Source of the DNA: Lachnospiraceae bacterium
Lineage (GTDB): Bacteria; Bacillota; Clostridia; Lachnospirales; Lachnospiraceae
Reading direction: 5' to 3'
Length of the DNA stretch: 64,000 nt
Assembly: GCA_900770345.1 (NCBI GenBank)
Contig: CAAGKF010000073.1
Coordinates: 1-64,000, forward strand
Both the position numbers and the translations under genes were made by a program. The number at the start of each line of letters is the position of its first letter. Position 1 is the stretch's first letter. Shown here piece by piece: positions 7,480-15,490 of the stretch. The notes under the pieces are model-generated. The model did not search any database and was not told the origin of the DNA. It worked only from the letters and a program-made list of their open reading frames with translations.

Positions 7480-7851
7480 GGGATCATCTCCTGTAAAAAT
7501 TGCTTTTCTCTGTTCATTATACACAGAATCTGCCGAAAACTCAACGGCCGCCATCATTTCATAACGCATCTGTGATAGGATAGCATTTTCTACACATCTG
7601 GCCGCATAGGTCGCCAGTCTGGAGCCTTTATCCGCGTTAAAGGTATTCACTGCCTTGATGAGGCCGATGGTCCCAACCGAAAGCAGATCCTCCATTTCGT
7701 AATCCGAGCCCTGATATTTTTTTACTACATGGGCCACCAGGCGCATATTATGCTCTACCAGCATATTTCTGGCCAGAAGGTCGCCCTCTTTGCAGCGTTC
7801 CAGATACTCCTTCTCTTCTCCTGCGGACAATGGTTTGGGAAAAGTCTTCAA
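7480..7851 (-). pseudogene. sigK: Truncated sigma-K (sigK) head, in frame with ogt
   Basis: From a TTG at 7851 the frame encodes a sigma-70 region 2 strongly resembling sigma-K: it starts KTFPKPLS, then has NMRLVAHVVKKY, DLLSVGTIGLIKAVNTF and GSRLATYAARCVENAIL. The likeness stops at about residue 96, and regions 3 and 4 needed for -35 recognition are missing. No stop codon occurs, so the frame runs into ogt. It looks like a broken sigK or the 5-prime half of a split sigK, since some spore-formers interrupt sigK in this neighbourhood with a skin element. The remaining half is not in the window. A functional region-2-only or fusion protein cannot be excluded. Confidence 0.72.
7516..7544 (-). 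promoter_or_regulatory. Internal promoter for ogt, inside the fused frame
   Basis: On the minus strand TTGAGT (7539-7544) and TATAAT (7516-7521) are 17 bp apart. A start near 7509 would give a short leader carrying AGGAG at 7488-7492 and the ogt ATG at 7479. The residues that look like a linker in the fused frame (about 101-124) are therefore mainly a translation of this control region. Confidence 0.7.
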
Positions 7852-7854
7852 AGA

Positions 7855-7900
7855 AAGCCACCCTGCATCTTCTTAATTTCATTCTATGCCCGGGTGGCTT
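7855..7900 (-). terminator. 9-bp inverted repeat at the sigK-fragment start, possible terminator of the LtaS-like gene
   Basis: AAGCCACCC and GGGTGGCTT (7855-7863 and 7892-7900) can pair around a 28-nt loop. On the minus strand the second arm is followed by TCTTTG. It may end the LtaS-like transcript. The second arm also contains the GGGTGG that would serve as ribosome site for the TTG start at 7851, so pairing could hide that site. Confidence 0.4.
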
Positions 7901-7930
7901 GACAGGTGCTTTTACTATTTTTATGGCTAT

Positions 7931-9850
7931 TTAATACGAAACATTTTTCATAGCACCGAACATCTCCTTATTCATCTCCTTATCGATACTGTGATTGTAT
8001 ACCAGTGCCTCATAATCCGCCAGAAGCTTCCGGTAAGGCGACTCCCGGTCTTTGACCTGGTTCCAGTCAAGAAAGGTGCCTTGGCTGTCGATACAGCCTG
8101 CAAAATGAACCACCGGAAGCTGCCCTGACATCTGCAGCAGAAAGCTGCTGTAGGGAGACTGATCCAGCCCCGCCCTTTCCAGCACCTGAGAGGAGAGATA
8201 AAAGGCACTGAGGCGGCCCAGATCCTGAGACGGCTGCTCATAGTTGGTCCAGATAAGGAAGGGTGTCTCATACCACACAAGGTGCTCCTCCGGAGATGTC
8301 TCATATCTGGTCTTTCCTGTGATCCCGTCAAAAAAACCGGCTTCCAGGCTGGGGAGATGGTCCCCGAACATAACGATCATAGTCGGCTCTTCGCAGCCCT
8401 CAAAATATTCCGTCAGATATTTAAAGGCCTCATCTGACTCCTTCATCAGAGACAGAAACTGATCAGCCTTGGGATACAGCCCCTCATAGCTGCCTGTCAG
8501 GCGGATCTTCTGCCTGAAATTGTCATAGGTGCCTTCATAGCCGCCATGGTTCTGCATAGTGACATTAAATATAAACAGTTTATCCTCCGGATGCTCCTTC
8601 TCCTCCACTGCCTGAATCAGTTTTTCAAAGTCTCCTCGGTCACTGACATAATGGCGCAGCAGGCTGCTGTCCTTATAATAGCTTTCATCCAGAAACCGGT
8701 CAAAGCCCATATTCTCATAGCAGGCCTTTCTGTTCCAGTTTTCTCCCGGATAAGGATGCATGGCAACCGCCTCGTATCCCTGGGCCTTCAGTGTGCTCAC
8801 CAGAGAACCGGTCCCGGGACGGACATTATAATTGTAGGCAATGGATCCCCAGGGAAGCATCACCATGGAATCCCCCATAAGGAACTCAAACTCCGTATTG
8901 CTGGTCATGGCTCCGAATACGGGAACACAGAGTTTTCCCCTTACCGTATTTTTCCGGAGGCTGCTGATAAAAGGAAAATATTCCTCGTTGGTCTCAAATT
9001 CACCGGCCACCCGGATATCAGCCAGGCTCTCATTCATAATACAGATCAAATTGACCGGCCGGACAGAAGCGGCGGATGCTGAGGAAGACTCCGCCCCGGA
9101 AGCTTCTTTCTCCTTCTGAGCCGGTTCATCTTTAACTCCCTGGAAGCTTTCGTATTCTCCGCTTTCCAGCTGCCCGCAGATCCCCTGTACCAGCTCCCGG
9201 CTGTAGTTCTCCGGCGGAAGCTTCACCGCATAAGGCAGAGAAACAGCCGTAGCCAGTACACAGCCGTACTCGCGATAGCTTTCATTTACCGCCCACATTT
9301 TGACAGAAAGCCCCATTCCGGGAAGGATCAGACCGAAAAATACCAGTCCGAAAACAGAAGCTGCCCCCAGGCTCCCCGCTCCAAAAAGAAGCCGCTTCCG
9401 AAGTCCCGTCACCCTGACCGGAAAAAACCAGCACAGCACATTCAAGGCAGTAAGCCCCAGAACAGACATTCCCATGGCAAAGGACAGATAGAAGCTGTAA
9501 TTGCCTGACACAGTCATCGCCGTCTTCACAGCCAGTACATCCCAGAACATGGCCGGACGTTCCCTGAAAGACACCACAAAGGTTTCCGCAAAGGCAAATA
9601 AAAGCAGGGAAACCGACACTGCCGGAACCGCTGCCCTTGTCCTGCCGCAGGCAGCAAAAACCAGAAGATAGAGGACGTAGATCCAGGCCACATTCAAAAC
9701 TGCCAGTTTCCCGCTTATAGCTCCCAGATTTCCTGTCACAAACTCTCCCAGGATATAGGAGCAGACCGCCGCCGCAAGCAGCTGAGCCATTCCCGTTCCA
9801 ATTTCCCCGTATGTTCCTTTTTCCCTATTTCTGACATTCTTTTCGAACAT
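7931..9850 (-). CDS. LtaS-like membrane phosphoglycerol transferase / sulfatase-fold enzyme
   Basis: About 639 residues from ATG 9850; the frame extends to a GTG at 9877. Five hydrophobic segments fill roughly the first 200 residues, then a linker rich in E, K and S leads to an alkaline-phosphatase/sulfatase-fold domain facing outside. Conserved features include NLICIMNESLAD, the nucleophile-threonine region AMTSNTEFE, a GENWNRK region, and the metal-binding MFGDHLPSLE. The layout matches lipoteichoic acid synthase and related enzymes that transfer phosphoglycerol to membrane lipids or glycans. Many Clostridia have several paralogues, so the acceptor is not defined. It appears to be a single-gene unit. 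Confidence 0.85.
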   Translation of the reverse strand: MFEKNVRNREKGTYGEIGTGMAQLLAAAVCSYILGEFVTGNLGAISGKLAVLNVAWIYVLYLLVFAACGRTRAAVPAVSVSLLLFAFAETFVVSFRERPAMFWDVLAVKTAMTVSGNYSFYLSFAMGMSVLGLTALNVLCWFFPVRVTGLRKRLLFGAGSLGAASVFGLVFFGLILPGMGLSVKMWAVNESYREYGCVLATAVSLPYAVKLPPENYSRELVQGICGQLESGEYESFQGVKDEPAQKEKEASGAESSSASAASVRPVNLICIMNESLADIRVAGEFETNEEYFPFISSLRKNTVRGKLCVPVFGAMTSNTEFEFLMGDSMVMLPWGSIAYNYNVRPGTGSLVSTLKAQGYEAVAMHPYPGENWNRKACYENMGFDRFLDESYYKDSSLLRHYVSDRGDFEKLIQAVEEKEHPEDKLFIFNVTMQNHGGYEGTYDNFRQKIRLTGSYEGLYPKADQFLSLMKESDEAFKYLTEYFEGCEEPTMIVMFGDHLPSLEAGFFDGITGKTRYETSPEEHLVWYETPFLIWTNYEQPSQDLGRLSAFYLSSQVLERAGLDQSPYSSFLLQMSGQLPVVHFAGCIDSQGTFLDWNQVKDRESPYRKLLADYEALVYNHSIDKEMNKEMFGAMKNVSY

Positions 9851-9921
9851 ATTTCCATCCCTTTTCTTTCGTATCACAAAGCAGCATCCCTATTATACCA
9901 AATCTGCTTTATGACGCAAGC

Positions 9922-9963
9922 AAAAAGAGGCACACGGAAAAAATTTCTCCCGCATGCCTCTTT
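9922..9963 (-). terminator. Terminator after the AICAR transformylase gene
   Basis: On the minus strand GAGGCATGCGG and CCGTGTGCCTC pair nearly perfectly and are followed by TTTTTGC. It lies ten bases after the purH stop and separates it from the LtaS-like gene. Confidence 0.85.
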
Positions 9964-9972
9964 ACTCTTATA

Positions 9973-11151
9973 TTAATGGTGGAACAGACGAATTCCTGTA
10001 AATGCCATTACCATGCCGTACTGGTTGCAGGTATCGATCACCTGATCGTCACGAACGGAGCCGCCGGGCTGTGCCACATACTTTACGCCGCTCTTGAATG
10101 CGCGGTCAATATTGTCACCGAAGGGGAAGAAAGCGTCAGAACCCAGAGCCACATCGGTCAGGCCGTCCAGCCAGGCTCTCTTTTCTTCTTTCGTAAATAC
10201 CGGAGGCTTTACCTTGAAGGTTTTCTCCCATCTTCCGTCAGCCAGCACATCCATATAGTCATCACCGATATAAACGTCGATGGCATTATCTCTGTCGGCA
10301 CGCTTGATGCCGTCCACAAAAGGAAGGTTCAGTACCTGGGGAGCCTGACGCAGATACCAGTTGTCTGCCTTGCTTCCAGCCAGGCGTGTACAGTGAACTC
10401 TGGACTGCTGTCCGGCGCCGATACCGATGGCCTGTCCGCCCTTTACATAGCACACGGAGTTGGACTGTGTATACTTCAGAGTGATCAGAGAGATCATCAG
10501 GTCAATCGCTGCAGAATCCGGAAGCTCCTTATTCTCTGTAACAATATTGTTCAACAGATCGCGGTTGATCTCCAGATTGTTGTGTCCCTGCTCAAATACA
10601 ACGCCGAATACCTGCTTGCGCTCAATTGCCTCCGGCTCATAATCCGGATCGATCTGGATCACATTGTAGTTTCCGTTTTTCTTGGTCTTTAAGATTTCCA
10701 GTGCCTCCGGCTCATATCCGGGAGCGATCACGCCGTCAGAAACCTCTCTCTTGATCAGGCGGGCCGTATCGGCATCGCATACGTCAGACAGAGAGATAAA
10801 ATCGCCGAAGGAAGACATACGATCCGCGCCTCTTGCCCTTGCGTAAGCGCAGGCCAGCGGAGAAAGCTCGCCCAGATCATCTACCCAGTAGATCTTCTTC
10901 AGCACCTCATCCATGGGAAGGCCCACTGCCGCACCCGCCGGAGATACATGCTTAAAGGAGGTTGCCGCCGGAAGGCCTGTAGCCTTCTTAAGCTCTCTTA
11001 CAAGCTGCCATCCGTTTAAGGCATCCATAAAGTTAATATATCCTGGTCTTCCGCAGAGGACCTTGATAGGAAGCTCCTGATCTCCGTTCATAAAAATCCT
11101 GGAAGGCTTCTGATTGGGGTTGCAGCCGTATTTTAATTCCAGTTCCTTCAT
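9973..11151 (-). CDS. purH: AICAR transformylase (stand-alone C-terminal half of PurH)
   Basis: Catalyses formyl transfer from 10-formyl-THF to AICAR, the ninth step of purine synthesis. The 392 residues cover only the transformylase domain. The catalytic Lys67-His68 pair is visible in TSFKHVSPAG, and PGGSVRDDQVIDTCNQYG near the C terminus is a family signature. The usual N-terminal IMP cyclohydrolase half is absent and is replaced by a separate PurO-type gene 45 bp upstream. Both genes lie behind a ZTP riboswitch, which fits because the substrate is ZMP. The formate-THF ligase at 48.8 kb makes the cofactor. Confidence 0.93.
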   Translation of the reverse strand: MKELELKYGCNPNQKPSRIFMNGDQELPIKVLCGRPGYINFMDALNGWQLVRELKKATGLPAATSFKHVSPAGAAVGLPMDEVLKKIYWVDDLGELSPLACAYARARGADRMSSFGDFISLSDVCDADTARLIKREVSDGVIAPGYEPEALEILKTKKNGNYNVIQIDPDYEPEAIERKQVFGVVFEQGHNNLEINRDLLNNIVTENKELPDSAAIDLMISLITLKYTQSNSVCYVKGGQAIGIGAGQQSRVHCTRLAGSKADNWYLRQAPQVLNLPFVDGIKRADRDNAIDVYIGDDYMDVLADGRWEKTFKVKPPVFTKEEKRAWLDGLTDVALGSDAFFPFGDNIDRAFKSGVKYVAQPGGSVRDDQVIDTCNQYGMVMAFTGIRLFHH

Positions 11152-11196
11152 CTTCGTTTCTCTCCTTCGTTTAAATTTATTCCTAGTGCGGTTATA

Positions 11197-11910
11197 TTAT
11201 TTGTTTTTATTTACGATCCTGGTTTCTGCCTTTCCGGTGGCAATATCAATAAAGCGCACGAAAAGAGAAACCTTGTTGTCTTCATTCAGGCTGTTCCATA
11301 CCATATCCGTAAATTCATCGATGGTTCCCTCGATCTTTACCAGCTTCGGCTCTCCCTCAAAGCTGGGAAGAGGATTGCCGTCATGCATATAGGTGTGGAT
11401 AAAATGGCCCTCTCCCGGAATCGGATTCTGATATGCATAAGTAAAACGCAGGCAGGAGGAAGGATCTCCGTGGTTGCTCTTTAAAATGGACATAGCATAG
11501 CTGTACAGTCCTTTTTCAATATGCATGATGCCGGAAATTCTGGGGGTATAGTTGGGGCCGTCCGGCTCAAATTCACGGCTGCGAAGAGACTGCTCAAAGG
11601 TCATCTGATGATCCATCCCCTCATAAATGGTATCTGTCTGATCACCGTTGGTAACAATGGTTTTATTTCCCAGAACACGGACCGGCGCATAAATAATCAG
11701 GCTGGGGTCCGTAAGCTTCGCGGGATCAAAGGCCTGGGTACGGATCCCTTCTCCATCCTCCACAAACACACGGTTGCGGCTGTTTTCACTTCTTCCCATA
11801 ATAAAATAAGCAGTTACTGCCTCAGCGCCGTCCGCTGTCTCACCGATCACGATACCGCGTCCGGGGTAGGCATTGTTTTTCAGTTCCTGTTCCAGTGACA
11901 TTACGTTCAT
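11197..11910 (-). CDS. purO: Archaeal-type IMP cyclohydrolase (PurO family)
   Basis: Closes the ring of FAICAR to IMP, the last step of purine synthesis. The 237-residue protein carries PurO-family motifs: NAYPGRGIVIG at the start, AYFIMGRSENSRNRVF, and TPRISGIMH. It is unrelated to the PurH N-terminal domain. ATG 11910 is chosen over a frame start at 11952 because GGAGG lies seven bases upstream and the extra residues would read the riboswitch terminator region. It forms a two-gene operon with the transformylase. Confidence 0.9.
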   Translation of the reverse strand: MNVMSLEQELKNNAYPGRGIVIGETADGAEAVTAYFIMGRSENSRNRVFVEDGEGIRTQAFDPAKLTDPSLIIYAPVRVLGNKTIVTNGDQTDTIYEGMDHQMTFEQSLRSREFEPDGPNYTPRISGIMHIEKGLYSYAMSILKSNHGDPSSCLRFTYAYQNPIPGEGHFIHTYMHDGNPLPSFEGEPKLVKIEGTIDEFTDMVWNSLNEDNKVSLFVRFIDIATGKAETRIVNKNK

Positions 11911-11954
11911 AATGGTCCCTCCATTTTTGAGATAAATTTCGCGGAGTAACAAAA

Positions 11955-12004
11955 GAGCCGGCCTCCGGGCACACGAAAAATACGCGTGCCCAGGCGGTCG
12001 GCTC
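11955..12004 (-). terminator. Expression-platform terminator of the ZTP riboswitch
   Basis: On the minus strand a 6-bp outer stem (GAGCCG with CGGCTC) encloses a 9-bp stem (GGGCACGCG with CGTGTGCCC), followed by TTTTGTT. The 5-prime arm contains the conserved CCGCCTGGGCA of the aptamer, so ligand binding and terminator formation exclude one another. This is the standard transcription-attenuation design. Confidence 0.8.
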
Positions 12005-12072
12005 CTATAACTTTCTTTCTGCTGCGTGCTCCCTGTGGTTTACCCACTATCCGCCAGTCACACGCTCTACAA
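11985..12072 (-). promoter_or_regulatory. ZTP (pfl) riboswitch
   Basis: The leader of purO-purH contains the two conserved blocks of the pfl/ZTP aptamer: GTGACTGGCGGATAGTGGG near its 5-prime end (about 12040-12062) and CCGCCTGGGCA at 11987-11997. Members of this class bind ZMP/ZTP, sense folate shortage and turn on purine and one-carbon genes. The downstream genes consume ZMP, which supports the call. Confidence 0.88.
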
Positions 12073-12074
12073 TA

Positions 12075-12103
12075 ACTATATATGTTTTTTCCTAATATTG
12101 CAA
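12075..12103 (-). promoter_or_regulatory. Promoter of the purO-purH operon
   Basis: TTGCAA (12098-12103) and TATAGT (12075-12080) on the minus strand with 17 bp between. A start near 12068 places the riboswitch at the very 5-prime end of the transcript. Confidence 0.75.
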
Positions 12104-12149
12104 TAGTTTTTTAGAAGTTTCACTTATGAGTTTTTCTTATAAACAAAGG

Positions 12150-13541
12150 TCACTCATTGCGGATAGCCGCCAGAGGGCTCAGTCTCATGGCGCGCACAGC
12201 CGGCATAAATCCGGCCGCCATTCCTACAAAAACAGCGAATGCCACCGCCGCTCCGGACAGCCAGACCGGTATCCGGGAAATACTTCCGGCCATTCCCCAC
12301 ATCTGCTCCATATTAACAAAATGATTAATGACCATGGAAATACCATAGCTTAAAAGGATCCCGGCCGCGCCTCCCATAAAACCGATAAAGCCGGATTCAA
12401 TGAGAAACATATTCCGGATATTGCCCATATCACAGCCCAGCACCTTCATAATGCCGATCTCCTTCGTCCGCTCATAAATGGACATCATCATGGTGTTGGC
12501 GATACCGATGGCCGCCACAAACAGGGATACGGCTCCGATTCCTCCCAGCACAGCCTGAACCATATTGGACTGCCGACGGGAGCTTTCCAGCCAGTCCATC
12601 TGGCTGCTCACCTGAAAGCCCATATCTGCCAGCTTCGTCTGGACCTGCTGTACGTTTTCCATATCATCCACAAACACCTGGGCACTGTTGTAAACCAGAT
12701 AATTTAAAGGCTTTCCCTTTTTGTTGACAGGCTGACCCGGAATCACCGTCCCCTTTCTGAAAGCTTTGCGCAGCTGGCTCTTTAAGCCGTCGATATCTGT
12801 GAAAATATAATAGGAATGGCTGTTCCAGTCCTGAATGCCGCCTGCCACCATCCCCGTAGCATTAACCATATATTTTTTTGGCGGCTTTACCGAAGCTCCT
12901 CCCTCACTGCTGCCGGAAACGCTGTTTCTGGTTTGAAAATACGCATCCATATCAAAGATCACAAATAAGGGTTTGCCCATGAAATCCACATCCGGAAGCT
13001 CCATGGTATCCCAGTAACCCTTTCCCGTCTTAAAATTGTTAAACTGCTGGATCACCGTATTGCCCACTACCAGTCCCATCTCTCCCGGCTTCGGCAGACG
13101 TCCCTCCCCCAGATCGATCTGTTCCAGATACGACTGGCTGACTCCCCTCAGACTGAGGTACTGGGCCTCATAAGCTCCCTGCCGTATCACCACATTCATC
13201 TCAAGAACAGGAGACACACCTGTCACATGAGGGATCCTGGAAAAGCGGGTAATCTCCTCATCCGTAATATAACCGGGGTCCGATGTTTTCCCTCCGCTGT
13301 TGACGGCGATCCCGTTTCCGCTGTAACCGGATCCGGAACGCACCTCGATGGTTGTCAGGCTTCCCCAGGAGGCGATCTGCTCCATAGTCAGCTCATTCAA
13401 ACCGATTCCCAGAGAAACCATGACCACGATAGAGGCCGTACCTATGATCACACCCAGCACTGTAAGAACAGTTCTCAGCTTTCTGCGCCTCAGATTATTG
13501 ATGCTCATGATCAGAAGATCAGGAAATCTCATCGTCAACAT
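12150..13541 (-). CDS. MacB/FtsX-type ABC transporter permease
   Basis: About 463 residues from ATG 13541 (MLTMRFPDLL), overlapping the end of the preceding gene; ATG 13532 is an alternative. An N-terminal helix (RTVLTVLGVIIGTASIVVMVSLGIG) is followed by a large extracytoplasmic MacB_PCD-like domain and three C-terminal helices, with the FtsX signature of permeases that move or signal to extracytoplasmic substrates. It lies last in an operon of ATPase, surface protein and permease. No HlyD-type adaptor is present, unlike standard MacAB or YknXYZ systems. Substrate unknown. Confidence 0.88.
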   Translation of the reverse strand: MLTMRFPDLLIMSINNLRRRKLRTVLTVLGVIIGTASIVVMVSLGIGLNELTMEQIASWGSLTTIEVRSGSGYSGNGIAVNSGGKTSDPGYITDEEITRFSRIPHVTGVSPVLEMNVVIRQGAYEAQYLSLRGVSQSYLEQIDLGEGRLPKPGEMGLVVGNTVIQQFNNFKTGKGYWDTMELPDVDFMGKPLFVIFDMDAYFQTRNSVSGSSEGGASVKPPKKYMVNATGMVAGGIQDWNSHSYYIFTDIDGLKSQLRKAFRKGTVIPGQPVNKKGKPLNYLVYNSAQVFVDDMENVQQVQTKLADMGFQVSSQMDWLESSRRQSNMVQAVLGGIGAVSLFVAAIGIANTMMMSIYERTKEIGIMKVLGCDMGNIRNMFLIESGFIGFMGGAAGILLSYGISMVINHFVNMEQMWGMAGSISRIPVWLSGAAVAFAVFVGMAAGFMPAVRAMRLSPLAAIRNE

Positions 13542-15381
13542 CCTCTTCCTTCGCTTTTCTGCGCTTTTTGCGGATAACAGCAGCCGTGATCCCGCCTCCT
13601 GCCAGAAGAAGGACACCTCCTGCCGCCAGCTTCGGCATCAGAGCGCCCCCTCCGGAGGAAGCTCCTTCCGTTTCCGTGGAATCCGCATCCATTTCCGCAT
13701 CCCAAACCTCCTCCACCGGCTCCGTCACGATCAGAGTAAGCTCCTTCTCCACCGGTTCTGCCGCCGTGCCGTTCTCATCCTCATAGGTGATGAGAACGCG
13801 GATCGTACCGTCATCCATAGTAGGAGCAATTCCGGTAAGCATGGCATCCACATTTCCCGTCTCTCCCGGCTTAATATTGCCCACATAGGTATCCACCGGC
13901 TTAATGGAATCCCCTTCAAACATCACAGTCACATTGTAGAGAATCACTTTTCCCGTATTATTGATGCCAAACATAACATTGGACTCAGAGCCCACAGTCA
14001 TATTGTCCGGCATCACATCCATACTGCTGGTGCTGAGCCTGGCATACTGCTTCACAGGAATGTCTACTATGATTTCCTCCTCGGCATTCTTAAATTCAGG
14101 ACTGTCATATTTCTCCTTCACAGTAATGGAGTAAGAGCGCTGATCCACGCCGGCTCTGGCAGTAAATCTGGCCCGGATCTCCTTACTCTGTCCCGGAGTC
14201 ATGGAATCCACCACCAGAGAGGAGGTCCCTGATTCCGTTGTAAAAACTGCGCTGTCGGAAACCTTCTCCGATTCCAGCGTAAACAGAATATTGCTGGCAG
14301 GCACGGCGACAGAAGCGTTTTTCATATTCAGGATCAGATCAAACTCATCTCCCGCATAGATCTGCTCCGGCTCCGTACGGTAGCTTTCCACGATCAGCCT
14401 GGCCCTTGTACGGTCATTGGCATTGAATTCCCGGAGGTCATCCTCATTATCCTTGGACACGATATGTACATAAAAGGTACCCTCCTCCGTGTGCAGATCT
14501 CCCTCGGAGCTTAAACGAAAGGTGATTGTATATTTAATCGGATAATATCCGGTATAGGATTCTTTCCGGATTGCCATGCTGTAGGAAGCCGCCACGGTTT
14601 CACCGGAAGAGATCCGCTCAAAAGTCCTGTCATAATTTCCCTCATTGATCTCAAAAGGAAACTTCTCATCGTCCTCCGAAACGCCCATGCTGATGGTTAC
14701 ATCCTGGGCCGTGGTTTCCCGCTTGTTGCGGAAGTTAACGCTGAAATCAAGGACGTTGGGGTAAACACCGCGGGGAGTGGACTGGTTTTCACCGATCACA
14801 AAATAGTTTCCTTCCTTTTTGTCCTCCTCATCATCCGCGGAATTGGAAGCGCTGGTGGATATCCACACATTGACATAATCGATCTCTGAGCCTTCCTCCC
14901 ATTCCAGAAGAATCGGAACGCTGTAATAGCCCTGAAGCGCGTCCCGGCGGACACGGGCGGACAGGGAAACGCTCTTTACGTTTCCCGCATCGATATTTCC
15001 CACACTTTTGGGCAGAAATGTAGTCTCCATGATCTCAAAGGGATAATAATCCACCGTATAATCGCTGTCTCCGTCCTCCTCGATCCGCTGAAAATCACTG
15101 GTTTCCGCCAGACTTACCTTTACATTTGTCATATCCTCATCCAAGGCCCGGATCCGGAAGGTAATACTCATAGATTTTCCAATGTTTCCCTTAGGCGACT
15201 TGGTGGTAAAGATATAGGCATTGTCACTGGCATTGGTGTTGTATCCCAGCCGGTAATCACTGGCCAGAGCACAAACCGGGGCCGCAAAGGCCATAAGGAC
15301 TGCAGCAAATACCGCGGCAGCGCCGCGGACAGCTTTCCCCCGGGCCCGCTGCAGACTGTTCCATCTGAACACTCTCATCAT
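13519..15381 (-). CDS. Membrane-anchored surface protein with CARDB/NEW3-like repeats, ABC partner
   Basis: From ATG 15381 (MMRVFRWNS, preceded by GGGAGAG) the 620-residue protein has a signal peptide ending near CALAS. It then has a long beta-rich region of tandem CARDB/NEW3-like domains (for example VTISMGVSEDD and NVTVMFEGDSIKPV), an acidic linker, a single C-terminal helix (PKLAAGGVLLLAGGGITAAVI) and a basic cytoplasmic tail (RKKRRKAKEED). The frame is open upstream to 15516, but those residues are a translation of a 15-nt repeat and are not believed. Position between ATPase and permease suggests it is the extracytoplasmic subunit of the complex. Function is not known. Confidence 0.82.
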   Translation of the reverse strand: MMRVFRWNSLQRARGKAVRGAAAVFAAVLMAFAAPVCALASDYRLGYNTNASDNAYIFTTKSPKGNIGKSMSITFRIRALDEDMTNVKVSLAETSDFQRIEEDGDSDYTVDYYPFEIMETTFLPKSVGNIDAGNVKSVSLSARVRRDALQGYYSVPILLEWEEGSEIDYVNVWISTSASNSADDEEDKKEGNYFVIGENQSTPRGVYPNVLDFSVNFRNKRETTAQDVTISMGVSEDDEKFPFEINEGNYDRTFERISSGETVAASYSMAIRKESYTGYYPIKYTITFRLSSEGDLHTEEGTFYVHIVSKDNEDDLREFNANDRTRARLIVESYRTEPEQIYAGDEFDLILNMKNASVAVPASNILFTLESEKVSDSAVFTTESGTSSLVVDSMTPGQSKEIRARFTARAGVDQRSYSITVKEKYDSPEFKNAEEEIIVDIPVKQYARLSTSSMDVMPDNMTVGSESNVMFGINNTGKVILYNVTVMFEGDSIKPVDTYVGNIKPGETGNVDAMLTGIAPTMDDGTIRVLITYEDENGTAAEPVEKELTLIVTEPVEEVWDAEMDADSTETEGASSGGGALMPKLAAGGVLLLAGGGITAAVIRKKRRKAKEEDVDDEIS

Positions 15382-15400
15382 CAAACTCTCCCTCACTGTT

Positions 15401-15490
15401 GTTTTTCGTTCTCTTAATTTCCGTCCTATTGTTTTCCGTCCGGCTGCTTTCCGTCCGGCTGTTTTCCATTCGGCTGTTTTCCATCCGGCT
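15401..15490 (-). repeat. 15-nt tandem repeat across the ATPase stop codon
   Basis: Four near-identical 15-nt units (15431-15490, plus-strand consensus gttttccgtccggct) encode the C-terminal PDGKQ, PNGKQ, PDGKQ, PDGKQ of the ABC ATPase. Two more degenerate units (15401-15430) continue past the stop codon into the gap before the surface-protein gene. The unit is a multiple of three and free of stops in all minus-strand frames, which explains the spurious long frames seen here. Confidence 0.85.

Noticed and set aside
9976..10692. 238-residue plus-strand open frame
   Set aside because: Antisense to purH, with no recognisable motifs; a shadow of the conserved gene.
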